The notes: generated from the letters alone by a model not told the origin. A stretch of DNA of 17,094 nt from Phycisphaerales bacterium (GCA_016764015.1 JAESSR010000341.1:1-17094); one strand, 5' to 3'; counted from the first letter of the stretch, positions 1-7,692 are shown. Numbers and translations: made by a program.

Positions 1-150
1 CAACCCCTGTTCAAAATAGCCAGACTCTTCGGAGGTGCCAAATACAACCATTTGACTTAGGCGAATGATGATCATAAACCCTGCAAGTACGAAGGTAAAA
101 TATATAAAGCTTGGGCGCCATCCAAACAAAATTTTCAGTGTTTTTTTCAA
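1..150 (-). CDS. Fragment of an unknown membrane-anchored protein, running off the left edge
   Basis: On the minus strand the frame from 150 down to 1 is fully open for 50 codons and reads like real protein. It has a basic start ([14 protein letters not shown]), one strongly hydrophobic stretch of about 18-20 residues ([15 protein letters not shown]), then a polar run ([13 protein letters not shown]). This looks like an N-terminal signal anchor followed by an extracytoplasmic part. The first codon after the trpB-like sequence ends is a TTG at 150-148, with no ribosome binding site before it, because upstream is trpB coding sequence. The gene is therefore probably cut at the same joint that truncates trpB, or starts at that TTG by chance. 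The base composition here is richer in A and T than in the following genes. I do not recognise the family, and no function is proposed. Confidence 0.4.
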   Translation of the reverse strand, partial: MKKTLKILFGWRPSFIYFTFVLAGFMIIIRLSQMVVFGTSEESGYFEQGL

Positions 151-890
151 ATGAGATGCTGGGCGCAAGGGTCATCCCGGTCAACGAGGGATCGTGCACA
201 CTCAAAGATGCAACCAACGAAGCGATGCGGGACTGGATGGGGTCGGTCGAGCACACGCATTATATTTTGGGCTCGGTTGTTGGGCCGCACCCGTTCCCGA
301 TGATTGTGCGTGATTTCCAGTCGGTCATCGGGCGTGAAACCAAGGCTCAAGCACTTCGGAACATGGGGGGGATGCCCGATGTGATTGTCGCGTGTGTAGG
401 CGGCGGCTCGAACGCTGCGGGAATGTTTTATCCATTTGTGAACGAAGAACAAGTCAAGCTTGTTGGCGTTGAAGCCGGCGGACGATCGGACATGCTCGGG
501 GATCATGCAGCACCATTGACACATGGCAAGCTGGGGGTATTGCACGGCTCGATGAGCTATGTGTTGCAAGATGATGCCGGGCAGACGAGCCAGGTGCATT
601 CGTGCTCTGCGGGGCTAGATTACCCTGGGGTTGGTCCTGAGCATTCGTACTGGAAAGATTTGGGGCGGGTGGAATATACCACGATCAATGACAAGCAAGC
701 CCTTGAGGCGTTCTTGTGGACTGCTCGTGATGAGGGGATTATCCCGGCATTGGAATCATCACATGCGGTGGCGCATGGAGTGCCTATGGCTGGGGAGATG
801 CACAAGGATCAGCATCTGGTCATCAATCTCTCTGGACGCGGCGATAAAGATGTGGAAGAAGTCGCACGATTGCTCGGCGATTCACTCTAA
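111..890 (+). pseudogene. trpB: Tryptophan synthase beta chain, 5'-truncated
   Basis: TrpB joins indole and L-serine to make tryptophan, using PLP, in a complex with TrpA. From about base 153 the frame matches the C-terminal 60% of TrpB very well: [38 protein letters not shown], the GGGSNA loop that binds the PLP phosphate, [25 protein letters not shown] and the final NLSGRGDKD, whose serine contacts the PLP ring nitrogen. The N-terminal part of about 160 residues is absent, including the HKxN motif with the PLP lysine and the catalytic glutamate. Residues 1-14 of this frame, from a TTG at 111, are not TrpB-like, and a stop lies just upstream at 105-107. As it stands the protein could not be active. 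Either a rearrangement cut the gene or the sequence was joined wrongly at about base 150. No trpA is visible nearby. Confidence 0.85.
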
Positions 891-900
891 ATAACTTTTT

Positions 901-1138
901 ACTAGGTCGTGTCTGACGGCCCGTGTTTCTCCGAACACTCGCCTCCCCCGGGCTTCCGGGGGAGGTGGCTGCGAAGCAGACGGAGGGGGGATTCGGTGGT
1001 GTATTACTGTAATCCAAAGGGTGAAACAAAGAAAAGACCCCCTCCGCCTCACTGTGTTCGGCACCTCCCCCGGAGGCCCGGGGGAGGCGAAAAGAGCGTG
1101 GTTTTGTGTCGAAAACGAGCCGTCAGACAGAACCTAGT
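901..1138. mobile_element. Palindromic MITE-like element with CTAG at both ends
   Basis: The whole stretch is a long imperfect inverted repeat without a gene. The outer 20 bases, ACTAGGTCGTGTCTGACGGC (901-920), match the reverse complement of 1119-1138 at 18 of 20 positions. Both ends carry CTAG (902-905 and 1134-1137), which could be a target duplication or part of the terminal repeat. Inside, each arm has a 10 bp perfect hairpin, CCTCCCCCGG with a 4-base loop (942-965 and 1064-1087), and a further GGAGGGGG/CCCCCTCC pair (983-990 and 1038-1045) brackets a 47-base spacer. This architecture fits a non-autonomous element moved by a transposase in trans, or a large REP-like repeat. It sits between the trpB stop and the TPR gene stop, 17 bases from the latter, so its hairpins may also act as a transcription or RNA-stability barrier. 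The IS family is not identified. Confidence 0.65.
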
Positions 1139-1154
1139 TCTATGAACTCTGGTT

Positions 1155-2618
1155 CTATGCTGGTGAGCGTTGTGGACGGCCAAGGATTGTTCGCATCACA
1201 CGCACAACCTTTGTAGCCTTGCGCCAGCCCCATGTAATCGCGCTCAATGCAGTATGTATTCTGAGTTTGAGGCGGAGCCTACGGAGTGATGGATCATCGG
1301 CATCAACACGCGAAGCCTGGCGGACCCAATACCGTGCTCTGATCCACTGTCGTTCACGGAGATATGCCAATGCGAGGTTGTGCATCGCGGGGATGAAGCG
1401 AGGCTGAAACTCGAGTGCTCGCTTGGCTGCTGAAATCCCGTCTTCCATCCGATTTGCTTCGAGCATTGCGACGCTGAGCCCGTGATGCGCACGGTGGCTT
1501 GTGGGCTCGATGGCGATCATCTTAGTATATATCTGGATTGACTCATCGACCATCTGTGCATCAAGGAGCAGGCGGCCGAGTTCTTCGAACTCTTCGACCT
1601 GTGCAACGATTTGCTGCTGATCCATGGGTTTGGATTGATTAACTCGCTGGGTTTCAAGTTCCGTTTTTTCGATCGCTCGATGCTCGAACCTGAGCAAATC
1701 ACGGATTCGGTACATATCTTCACTGCGATTCCTGATGGAGAGTACGCGTGCTAGTCGGCGACGGACGCCGGGGTAAGTGCTGTCTAAACGCAATGTGACA
1801 TCGTAATGAACGAGTGCATCAGAAACACGATGCTCGAGTTCGGCGAGTTCTGCGAGCAAGAAATGGGCGTCTGGCTGATCTGATTCGAGTTCGAGCACAC
1901 GGCGGAACTTCTCACCAGCTTCCATAAAGCGGTTCATGTCGAGGAGGAGCTCCCCGATATCGAGCAGTGTGTCTATATCACCTGGGTCAACGCGGAGTTC
2001 GCGGAGGTATAACTGGCGGGCTCGCTCGAGTCGTCCTGAGATTTGGTATGCCTTGGCAAGGCGAGCCTGGACTCTTGCAATCTCAGGATCGAGCCGGGCT
2101 GCTTCGCGTAGACACCAGACTGCGCGTTCATTTTGACCAGAGGCTAGCAGCGAGTTGGCCATCACGGCGTAGAGTTCGCCATGATCTGGATCGATCTGTT
2201 GGGCGAGGTAGAAGGTTTCTTCGGCATCGGTGTGTCGATGGAGATCCGTCTGTGCTTCGATGAGATGGACGAACGCGTTGATGTTTGAAGGATCAGCTTT
2301 GATCGCCCGATCAAACCAGAGCAAAGCTTGGCTTGGATCATTGTCGCGGATGAGATTCACGCCGGCGAGCAGCGACGAGTTGGTATCCGGGTTGTCATTC
2401 TCTTCGTGGAGCGTATAGCAGCTTGAGAATGCTTTTGCGGCATCGCCATGGCGCCCGGCGGCTTCAAGAGTGAGCCCAAGATTGAAAAACCATTCTGCTT
2501 GGTATGGGTTGAGCGATAGCGCCTGGCGAAGCTCGTTCTCTGCTTCGTCCCATCGCCCGGCATCGTAATGCTCATGAGCGCGTTCAACATGATGTTCTGC
2601 ATCAATCCAGTCGTTCAT
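1155..2618 (-). CDS. Tetratricopeptide repeat (TPR) protein
   Basis: This is a 487-residue protein built almost entirely of TPR units, helical pairs of 34 residues that form a protein-binding solenoid. Examples are the first unit (HEHYDAGRWDEAENELRQAL), then FFNLGLTLEAAGRHGDAAKAF, VWCLREAARLDPEIARVQ, LYLRELRVDPGDIDTLLDIG, FRRVLELESDQPDAHFLLA, IYTKMIAIEPTSHRAHHGL and a last one ending near AYLRERQWIRARYWV. There is no signal peptide or enzymatic domain. The C-terminus is basic and amphipathic (TWGWRKATKVVRVMRTILG) and might touch membrane or nucleic acid. The frame stays open upstream to a TTG at 2675, but that would overlap a likely promoter (2675-2703), so the ATG at 2618 is preferred. The gene is divergent from the lipoprotein gene. 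Its role is probably scaffolding or complex assembly; the partner is unknown. Confidence 0.85.
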   Translation of the reverse strand: MNDWIDAEHHVERAHEHYDAGRWDEAENELRQALSLNPYQAEWFFNLGLTLEAAGRHGDAAKAFSSCYTLHEENDNPDTNSSLLAGVNLIRDNDPSQALLWFDRAIKADPSNINAFVHLIEAQTDLHRHTDAEETFYLAQQIDPDHGELYAVMANSLLASGQNERAVWCLREAARLDPEIARVQARLAKAYQISGRLERARQLYLRELRVDPGDIDTLLDIGELLLDMNRFMEAGEKFRRVLELESDQPDAHFLLAELAELEHRVSDALVHYDVTLRLDSTYPGVRRRLARVLSIRNRSEDMYRIRDLLRFEHRAIEKTELETQRVNQSKPMDQQQIVAQVEEFEELGRLLLDAQMVDESIQIYTKMIAIEPTSHRAHHGLSVAMLEANRMEDGISAAKRALEFQPRFIPAMHNLALAYLRERQWIRARYWVRQASRVDADDPSLRRLRLKLRIHTALSAITWGWRKATKVVRVMRTILGRPQRSPA

Positions 2619-2674
2619 AGCTCTATCTGCTTTATCCTTTTCGTCATATCGGTACCCAAATCCCGTATGCGTCA

Positions 2675-2703
2675 ATACTAACCGTTTTGGGGCTGCGCAT
2701 CAA
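2675..2703 (-). promoter_or_regulatory. Candidate sigma-70-type promoter for the TPR gene
   Basis: Read on the minus strand, TTGATG (2703-2698) and TAGTAT (2680-2675) are separated by exactly 17 bases, and each matches the consensus hexamer at four of six positions. Transcription would start near 2668, about 50 bases before the ATG at 2618. The match is moderate, so this is a prediction. Confidence 0.4.
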
Positions 2704-2791
2704 TCGGGAGTACTACACTCTATGGATGTTTCTTCGGCAATTTGCCGATGAAAGACCGAGAATCTTTGTGCAAGGCACCCAGAGCATCCGT

Positions 2792-4471
2792 ATGAACCTG
2801 TTTCCCCCCACAGCTTGTTTTAACAGATTCATGGCACAAGGCTGTTTATTGATTGCAATTTCAGTTGGAACGGCATGTTCATCAAGTATCGATTCACCTC
2901 AATACAAGGCTCAGTCTTCCGCTCGGACCAAACAAGCACAGATTCAACCACCCCCTATTGAGGTGGCTCAAGCCCAAATAAAGAGTTCTTCTCAATCCAC
3001 AGAGGATGATTCTGGAGCATCAACGGAGAAATCTGAACCAAACCAAGGATTGCTTCAACACAACAATGAACTCCAAAGGCAGCTTGATGATGAAGCAAGC
3101 ACACTTGACACACAGTTCAATGAAATTCTTGGGCTCTACCGGCGACTCCATATTGAGCTTGACGATGATGGCCGATCGGATCTGATTGTCGCCCTGTTTG
3201 AGGATCACAGGCTCGGTATGCGGCTGCTCGGCTTTGAGCTTGTCAATCGCGATCTGTCGAGTAATACAGTGCTCAAGCCCGCGGTAAGCGAGGCGGCCAA
3301 GATGATGCTGGGTGATTCGCATGCAACTGTTCGGGCGAAATCTGCGCAGCTTATTACTCGATTAGTCCCCCCTGATGCGATGATTGTGCTCGTCGAGTCT
3401 CTTCAGAATGAACTCGACCCGGTTGCTGCCGAACCGATGCTCCTGGGTGTTGCTCGTTGGCCTAGCTTGGAGTCCGTGGATTCGGTGCTTCGATGGTTCC
3501 TTGCGCCAGACTCACCGTTCGATGCAGCTTGTGCCGCGGCGTGGTCGCTTGAACAATCCCAGCTCTGGGATATACAAAGGCACCATCCTCTTCTCCTTGA
3601 AAAATTACGATCTACAAGTCCAGACGCACTTGGTGAAGATGGAATGAAGCTGATCGCACGCATCGGCGATGCTTCTGATTTGGAACAGTTGGTTTCGCTC
3701 CTGTTGGCGCAGGATCCGATACAGCAGCAATGGGCAGCCAATGCGCTCGTAGAGACTCCTCGTTCGGTCGAAGTGTTGGTGCAGGCGGCGGAGGAGAATG
3801 AGTTTCTGTTCAAAGCCGCGAGCGACGCGATGATACGACACCGTGCAACCCCCGAAGGCTTGCGGAGACTGGTGACATTGCCTTACCCAAATGCCGAGAG
3901 TCGCAATGATGCGATCATGCGTATGGGCTTGGAACTTGAGGATGATCGGCTCGGTGAAGCCGTCCGGCTCTCGGGGCTCGATCCAACCCTCTCGATCATG
4001 CTTTTAAATCGATTGCTCAACAGCGATCTAAAAACGATCACTCCACGCATAGCCAAAGGCATTATTCTGCTCGCTCAAATCGAACTTGATGAACATCGTC
4101 CTGATCGTGCGTTTGAAGCAGCCATTACCCTCAAGGATGTTGGTCTCGATCCGGCGGATCGTCTACGAGCAGATTTGATTCAATCCTCTGCGCTGATTCA
4201 GCTTGGAAAACTTGATGAAGCCATTGCTCTCAATACTGATCCCGAGCTTTGGTATTCGATGCTGATTTCAGCCCCTCCGGGCGCATTACGCGAACGGATT
4301 GCGGTTTTTATGCTCAGCCACCTCAACGAGATTCTCTCAGCTCAACAAATCTTGGATATTGAGCAGGCAGGTGGTATTGAATCACCATCTGAGCCATCTG
4401 ACGCCGAGCCGGGGGTGGATAACCCAAGTACAGAATCTACTCAACCCGCTCAGCCCAGTGATGATGGGTGA
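2792..4471 (+). CDS. Predicted lipoprotein with HEAT-like helical repeats
   Basis: This is a 559-residue protein of unknown function. The N-terminus has a short segment with one arginine, a hydrophobic core (GCLLIAISVGTAC) and a cysteine followed by SSS, like a lipoprotein signal, although glycine is unusual at position -3. Next comes a polar linker rich in Q, S and E. From about residue 100 to 490 there are repeated helical pairs of about 30-40 residues resembling HEAT repeats (for example LIVALFEDHRLGMRLLGFEL, MMLGDSHATVRAKSAQLITR, LVSLLLAQDPIQQQWAANAL). The end is an acidic Ser/Pro-rich tail (about 35 residues, finishing in PSDDG). The frame is open back to a TTG at 2687, with other ATGs at 2726 and 2831; 2792 is chosen because it gives the best signal peptide, although its ribosome binding site is weak. 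It probably acts as a binding platform at the cell envelope. It converges with the kinase-like gene, with 21 bases between the stops. Confidence 0.75.
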   Translation: MNLFPPTACFNRFMAQGCLLIAISVGTACSSSIDSPQYKAQSSARTKQAQIQPPPIEVAQAQIKSSSQSTEDDSGASTEKSEPNQGLLQHNNELQRQLDDEASTLDTQFNEILGLYRRLHIELDDDGRSDLIVALFEDHRLGMRLLGFELVNRDLSSNTVLKPAVSEAAKMMLGDSHATVRAKSAQLITRLVPPDAMIVLVESLQNELDPVAAEPMLLGVARWPSLESVDSVLRWFLAPDSPFDAACAAAWSLEQSQLWDIQRHHPLLLEKLRSTSPDALGEDGMKLIARIGDASDLEQLVSLLLAQDPIQQQWAANALVETPRSVEVLVQAAEENEFLFKAASDAMIRHRATPEGLRRLVTLPYPNAESRNDAIMRMGLELEDDRLGEAVRLSGLDPTLSIMLLNRLLNSDLKTITPRIAKGIILLAQIELDEHRPDRAFEAAITLKDVGLDPADRLRADLIQSSALIQLGKLDEAIALNTDPELWYSMLISAPPGALRERIAVFMLSHLNEILSAQQILDIEQAGGIESPSEPSDAEPGVDNPSTESTQPAQPSDDG

Positions 4472-4492
4472 ATCAGAGAAACTGGAGATAAC

Positions 4493-5344
4493 TTACCGTT
4501 CTCTGGGGTGACCCGACGGCGATGTCGATGTCGTCCTGAAGCGACGGAGCATCGAACCGATATGAACCTGCGGGCGACGGGTTTGCTTTGGCATATCGCT
4601 GACGAGCCATTGTTCGCAATCGGATTTAGTTGGCAACGCAGAGATAGCATGTGCAAGATCATCAAATCCGTCAACAGGATCGAGACCAATTTCAAACCAT
4701 GTATCCCAGTTGCGATCGATTTTCTTCACAACTCTCGATGGAGCGATACGGCCAGTGCCCGAGGTGAGCCCGGTCATCATTGTGTAGCCCAGATCAATGA
4801 TTGAGCGAACCTCTTCTGCGATCACCACAGCTTTGGATTTGTTTTCAGCACGAAGTGCAGTGAAACCGTAGAACTGCACCTGGAGGCAGCCGTATCGATC
4901 GACAAGAATATCTTCGGCGTTGATTGGGCCGTTGAATATGCCCATGTCATGTGCATGCTGTGATGCATCGAGCAGGTGCTCGATCGCACGGGTTGCCTCA
5001 GGGATACCAAACCTTCCGTCGCGCTGTTCGAGCAGATTGTTGAGTGTGACAAGCCCGTCATGGTTGCCGGTGTAGGGCGTGATGACGCAGATTCGACCTT
5101 GATCGTCGTATGAAACTGAATCGATTTTGAGTAGATGCGGATGATCGAGCGTGCTCATTTTCATGAAGGCGTCAAAGATTAATCGACGGGCTTTGTGATT
5201 GTTGAGCCGATCTGATCGGTAGAGCAGGTAGTTGGTGTCGGTGCGATTGCACAACACGACAAAGCGAGACGCACCGTGTGCGTTGCCTAAAGAACGGATG
5301 AGCTTGTAAGGCCCGAAGTATTCATTATGGAGCGGTGTGCTCAT
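4493..5344 (-). CDS. Degenerate Ser/Thr protein kinase (pseudokinase)
   Basis: This 283-residue protein has a recognisable eukaryotic-type kinase fold. YKLIRSLGNAHGASRFVV (13-30) sits at the glycine loop, LDHPHLLKI (66-74) is the usual post-helix-C motif, RAIEHLLDASQHAHDMGI (119-136) is helix E, and NAEDILVDRYGCLQV (142-156) lies on the catalytic loop. The essential residues are gone. The VAIK lysine position reads LLYR (40-43), HRD is replaced by NGP (138-140), the catalytic-loop Lys and Asn are replaced, and DFG reads YGF (159-161). The glycine loop is also abnormal. The C-terminal part after about 205 is short and ends in a basic tail. There is no transmembrane segment or sensor domain. 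It is therefore likely a binding or regulatory protein rather than a kinase. The ATG at 5344 has no clear Shine-Dalgarno but follows a good promoter. The function is inferred from the fold only. Confidence 0.7.
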   Translation of the reverse strand: MSTPLHNEYFGPYKLIRSLGNAHGASRFVVLCNRTDTNYLLYRSDRLNNHKARRLIFDAFMKMSTLDHPHLLKIDSVSYDDQGRICVITPYTGNHDGLVTLNNLLEQRDGRFGIPEATRAIEHLLDASQHAHDMGIFNGPINAEDILVDRYGCLQVQFYGFTALRAENKSKAVVIAEEVRSIIDLGYTMMTGLTSGTGRIAPSRVVKKIDRNWDTWFEIGLDPVDGFDDLAHAISALPTKSDCEQWLVSDMPKQTRRPQVHIGSMLRRFRTTSTSPSGHPRER

Positions 5345-5393
5345 GCGTGTGTATGCTCGGGGGTCTCTGCGAATCCCATTGCTGGGTAAGGGG

Positions 5394-5423
5394 ATTATAC
5401 CTCTTCACAATGCAATAGATCAA
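5394..5423 (-). promoter_or_regulatory. Candidate promoter of the kinase-like gene
   Basis: On the minus strand a perfect TATAAT (5399-5394) lies 18 bases after TTGATC (5423-5418), which matches the -35 consensus at four positions. The expected start of transcription is near 5387, giving a leader of about 43 bases before the ATG at 5344. This is the best consensus promoter seen in the window. Confidence 0.55.
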
Positions 5424-5565
5424 CTCAACCCAATGTAGATGACCCTTGCTGAACAAATTGTCGGCTTTTATCGTGTTCTCACTCCAATGATGAAGAAATT
5501 CCATCTTTTCTATCTGTACCGCCACGGATTGCGCGTGTCACCTTTGGCGAAAAGCTGTGTTCCTG

Positions 5566-5574
5566 TGCTAGAAT
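5566..5574 (+). promoter_or_regulatory. Candidate extended -10 promoter of hmgA
   Basis: TGCTAGAAT has the form of an extended -10 element (TG, one base, then TAGAAT at 5569-5574). A TTGGCG (5544-5549) upstream is at 19 bases, longer than ideal. Transcription would start near 5581 and leave a leader of about 100 bases. An ATG at 5580 falls on that start point but yields a non-conserved extension. Confidence 0.35.
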
Positions 5575-5684
5575 ACCGCATGCTTGGTGAGTTCAACTCC
5601 GATCGCCTGCATGAGTATTCACCCCCTCCCCCACCGGACTTGATTGAACTCTGCTTGGTTTGGGGAAGAAAGAGGATCGGCACC

Positions 5685-6998
5685 ATGCCGTATTACATGA
5701 AGATGGGCAAAATGCCCAAGAAGCGTCATACACAGTTCCGCCGCCCTGACGGCGCCCTCTATTCCGAAGAACTCTTCGGCACCGAAGGATTCGTCGGTCC
5801 CAGTTCCATCATGTATCACATCCACCCGCCGACCCAGGTGACGGGATGGAAAAAGCTTTACTCAACGAAGGTTGAATATGTAGAACAAGATGTGATGCGG
5901 ATGCGTCATGTCAAAACACAGAACTTCAAAACCAAAGGCGATCCAATCGAAGGACGCACGGTGATCTTTGGTAATGGCGATGTTGAGATGTCGCTCTGCC
6001 AACCAGCTATACAGCAAGAGTATCACTACAAAAATGGGCAAGGTGACGAGTGTCTCTTTATCCATTATGGATCAGGCACCGTCTATACGATGTTCGGCAC
6101 GCTCAAGTTTGGCAAGAAGGATTACATCGTCATGCCCAAGGGTGTAATCTATAAGATGGTCTTTGATGAACGACCAAACGATGGCTCTGACAGCGATGAG
6201 TTTGGTGGGTACTCCAAAGCGGATATGCCAATGGGCAAGTTTGTGTGCTTTGAGACCTGCAACGCATCGCACATCATGCCTCCTCCTGGGTATATCGCAA
6301 AGAAGACTGCACAGTTCCTTGAGCACGCACCGTATTGTGAGCGAGATTTGCGAGTGCCCTTTGAGGATGCTGATCATCCGTTGGCGTACGACGAAAAGGG
6401 TGACTTCGAGGTGCGGATTAAGGCACTCAACTCGATCCATTCGTACACCTATCCGTATCATCCACTGGAAGTCGTTGGATGGGACGGGTGCTATTACCCG
6501 TACTGCTTCAATATTCATGACTTCGCACCGATCACCGGGCAGCTGCACCTGCCGCCACCGATTCATCAGACATTCGAGGGGCACAACTTTGTGATCTGTT
6601 CGTTCTGCCCGCGGGCGCTTGATTCGCATCCTGATGCGATCGTGGTGCCTTACAACCACAGCAACATCGACTCGGACGAGATCATGTACTATGTCCAGGG
6701 GAACTACAAGGCTCGGCGGGGGATATCCTCGGGATCGATCTCGGTGCATCCCCAGGGGATCGCGCATGGGCCTCACCCGGGGACGGTTGAAGCGTCACTC
6801 GGGAAGAAATGGACCGACGAGATGGCGGTGATGTGCGACACATTCCGTCCTATGTTCCCGACACAGGCGTGCATGGATCTGGACGATGCTGAGTATCCGG
6901 AATCATGGCGTCAGGATCACTTTGCACCCGGCGAAGTCCGCGGGGCAGGTGCTGAGGAAACGAGTTCGGATGACAATCCGATCAATACCTGGGATTGA
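5685..6998 (+). CDS. hmgA: Homogentisate 1,2-dioxygenase
   Basis: This non-haem iron(II) enzyme opens the ring of homogentisate with O2 to form maleylacetoacetate, in the breakdown of tyrosine and phenylalanine. The 437-residue product has the family's usual length and start (MPYYMKMGKMPKKRHTQFRR). It has an N-terminal cupin half (FGTEGFVGPSS, HIHPPTQV, FIHYGSGTVYTMFG) and the catalytic C-terminal half: PPIHQTFEGHNFVICSFCPR (291-310), NHSNIDSDE (324-332) and HGPHPG (361-366). H325, E332 and H361 are the likely iron ligands, and H294 the likely catalytic base. The start at 5685 is chosen because AGAGGA (5671-5676) lies eight bases before it and family homology begins there. No hydroxyphenylpyruvate dioxygenase or fumarylacetoacetase gene is in the window, so it is not in a complete pathway operon here. 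A terminator follows directly. Confidence 0.9.
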   Translation: MPYYMKMGKMPKKRHTQFRRPDGALYSEELFGTEGFVGPSSIMYHIHPPTQVTGWKKLYSTKVEYVEQDVMRMRHVKTQNFKTKGDPIEGRTVIFGNGDVEMSLCQPAIQQEYHYKNGQGDECLFIHYGSGTVYTMFGTLKFGKKDYIVMPKGVIYKMVFDERPNDGSDSDEFGGYSKADMPMGKFVCFETCNASHIMPPPGYIAKKTAQFLEHAPYCERDLRVPFEDADHPLAYDEKGDFEVRIKALNSIHSYTYPYHPLEVVGWDGCYYPYCFNIHDFAPITGQLHLPPPIHQTFEGHNFVICSFCPRALDSHPDAIVVPYNHSNIDSDEIMYYVQGNYKARRGISSGSISVHPQGIAHGPHPGTVEASLGKKWTDEMAVMCDTFRPMFPTQACMDLDDAEYPESWRQDHFAPGEVRGAGAEETSSDDNPINTWD

Positions 6999-7024
6999 TG
7001 CTCGTAGTAAACTAAACAAAGCTC

Positions 7025-7051
7025 AACCACGCCTTCGGGCGTGGTTTTTTT
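7025..7051 (+). terminator. Rho-independent terminator after hmgA
   Basis: AACCACGCC (7025-7033), a stable TTCG tetraloop (7034-7037) and GGCGTGGTT (7038-7046) form a 9 bp perfect stem that runs into seven T residues (7045-7051). It isolates hmgA from the isomerase gene downstream, which therefore needs its own promoter. Confidence 0.9.
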
Positions 7052-7102
7052 ATGAACATGTACAGCATGGGCACACGGGTGGAGTTGAACCTATCATTGG
7101 GC

Positions 7103-7675
7103 ATGACGAATACATCCGCTGTCCAATCTGAGTTCTCTCTGTACGCATCGTTGGCTAATGAGTTTGCAAGCGATGCGACCAACGCTGCACGGGTTGAAGA
7201 ACTTGCGAACATTTGTGTACGGCGGATCAGAGCGGGTGGAAAAATTTTGGCGATTGGTAATGGTGGATCTTGCGCTGATGCGATCCACTTCTGCGAGGAA
7301 CTCACCGGACGCTATAGAGATGATCGCCCATCGATACCTGCGATGGCATGTGCCGACCCGGGGCATATCACCTGCGTGGGCAATGACTACGGCTTTGATT
7401 CGATCTTCTCGCGATGGATCGAGGGCGTTGGCTTTGAGAACGATGTGCTCGTGGCGATGTCCACCAGCGGGAACAGTGCCAACATCATCAAGGCTGTTGA
7501 AGTTGCGGAATCAAAGGGGCTCCATGTTGCGCTGCTGCTTGGTAAAGATGGCGGCGAACTTGCTCGACAAGGTGATACCCAATGGATTGTTGGAGGCGAG
7601 ACAAGCGATCGCATCCAGGAACTTCACATGCTGATTTTGCATTCGCTCGTCGGGGCGATCGAACGAGGGATGTGA
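7103..7675 (+). CDS. gmhA: Phosphoheptose (sedoheptulose-7-phosphate) isomerase, SIS domain
   Basis: GmhA converts sedoheptulose 7-phosphate into D-glycero-D-manno-heptose 7-phosphate, the first step to the ADP-heptose used in LPS inner core. The single SIS domain shows GNGGSCADAIHFCEELTGRY (52-71), GNDYGF (93-98), the phosphate-binding STSGNS (120-125) and RIQELHMLILH (170-180). H62 and E66, with Q172 and H180, correspond to the active-site and metal-binding residues of the family. With the ATG at 7103 the protein is 190 residues, and the GNGGS motif falls within one residue of its position in E. coli GmhA (192 residues). Earlier in-frame ATGs at 7052-7067 would add up to 17 residues directly after the hmgA terminator and are less likely. 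No strong ribosome binding site is seen. A DiaA-like role is the main alternative, but the EELTGRY motif favours GmhA. Confidence 0.85.
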   Translation: MTNTSAVQSEFSLYASLANEFASDATNAARVEELANICVRRIRAGGKILAIGNGGSCADAIHFCEELTGRYRDDRPSIPAMACADPGHITCVGNDYGFDSIFSRWIEGVGFENDVLVAMSTSGNSANIIKAVEVAESKGLHVALLLGKDGGELARQGDTQWIVGGETSDRIQELHMLILHSLVGAIERGM

Positions 7676-7692
7676 TCCACTGCTCTCAAGCT

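Larger units (their letters stand above)
5345..5684. other. 340 bp divergent intergenic region before hmgA
   Basis: This gap holds the minus-strand promoter of the kinase-like gene (5394-5423) and a possible hmgA promoter (5566-5574). The hmgA frame is open without a stop back to 5439, but residues coded there (for example SPPPPPDLIELCLVW) do not resemble the dioxygenase family, so I treat it as untranslated leader. I found no RNA gene, long hairpin or repeat in it. Confidence 0.5.

Noticed and set aside
147..599. 150-residue open frame on the minus strand across trpB
   Set aside because: It is opposite a clear TrpB coding frame, and its peptide is rich in H, R and C in the way antisense frames are.
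4474..4505. 7 bp inverted repeat CAGAGAA...TTCTCTG between the convergent lipoprotein and kinase-like genes
   Set aside because: The loop is 18 bases and neither strand has a T run after the stem, so I do not call it a terminator.
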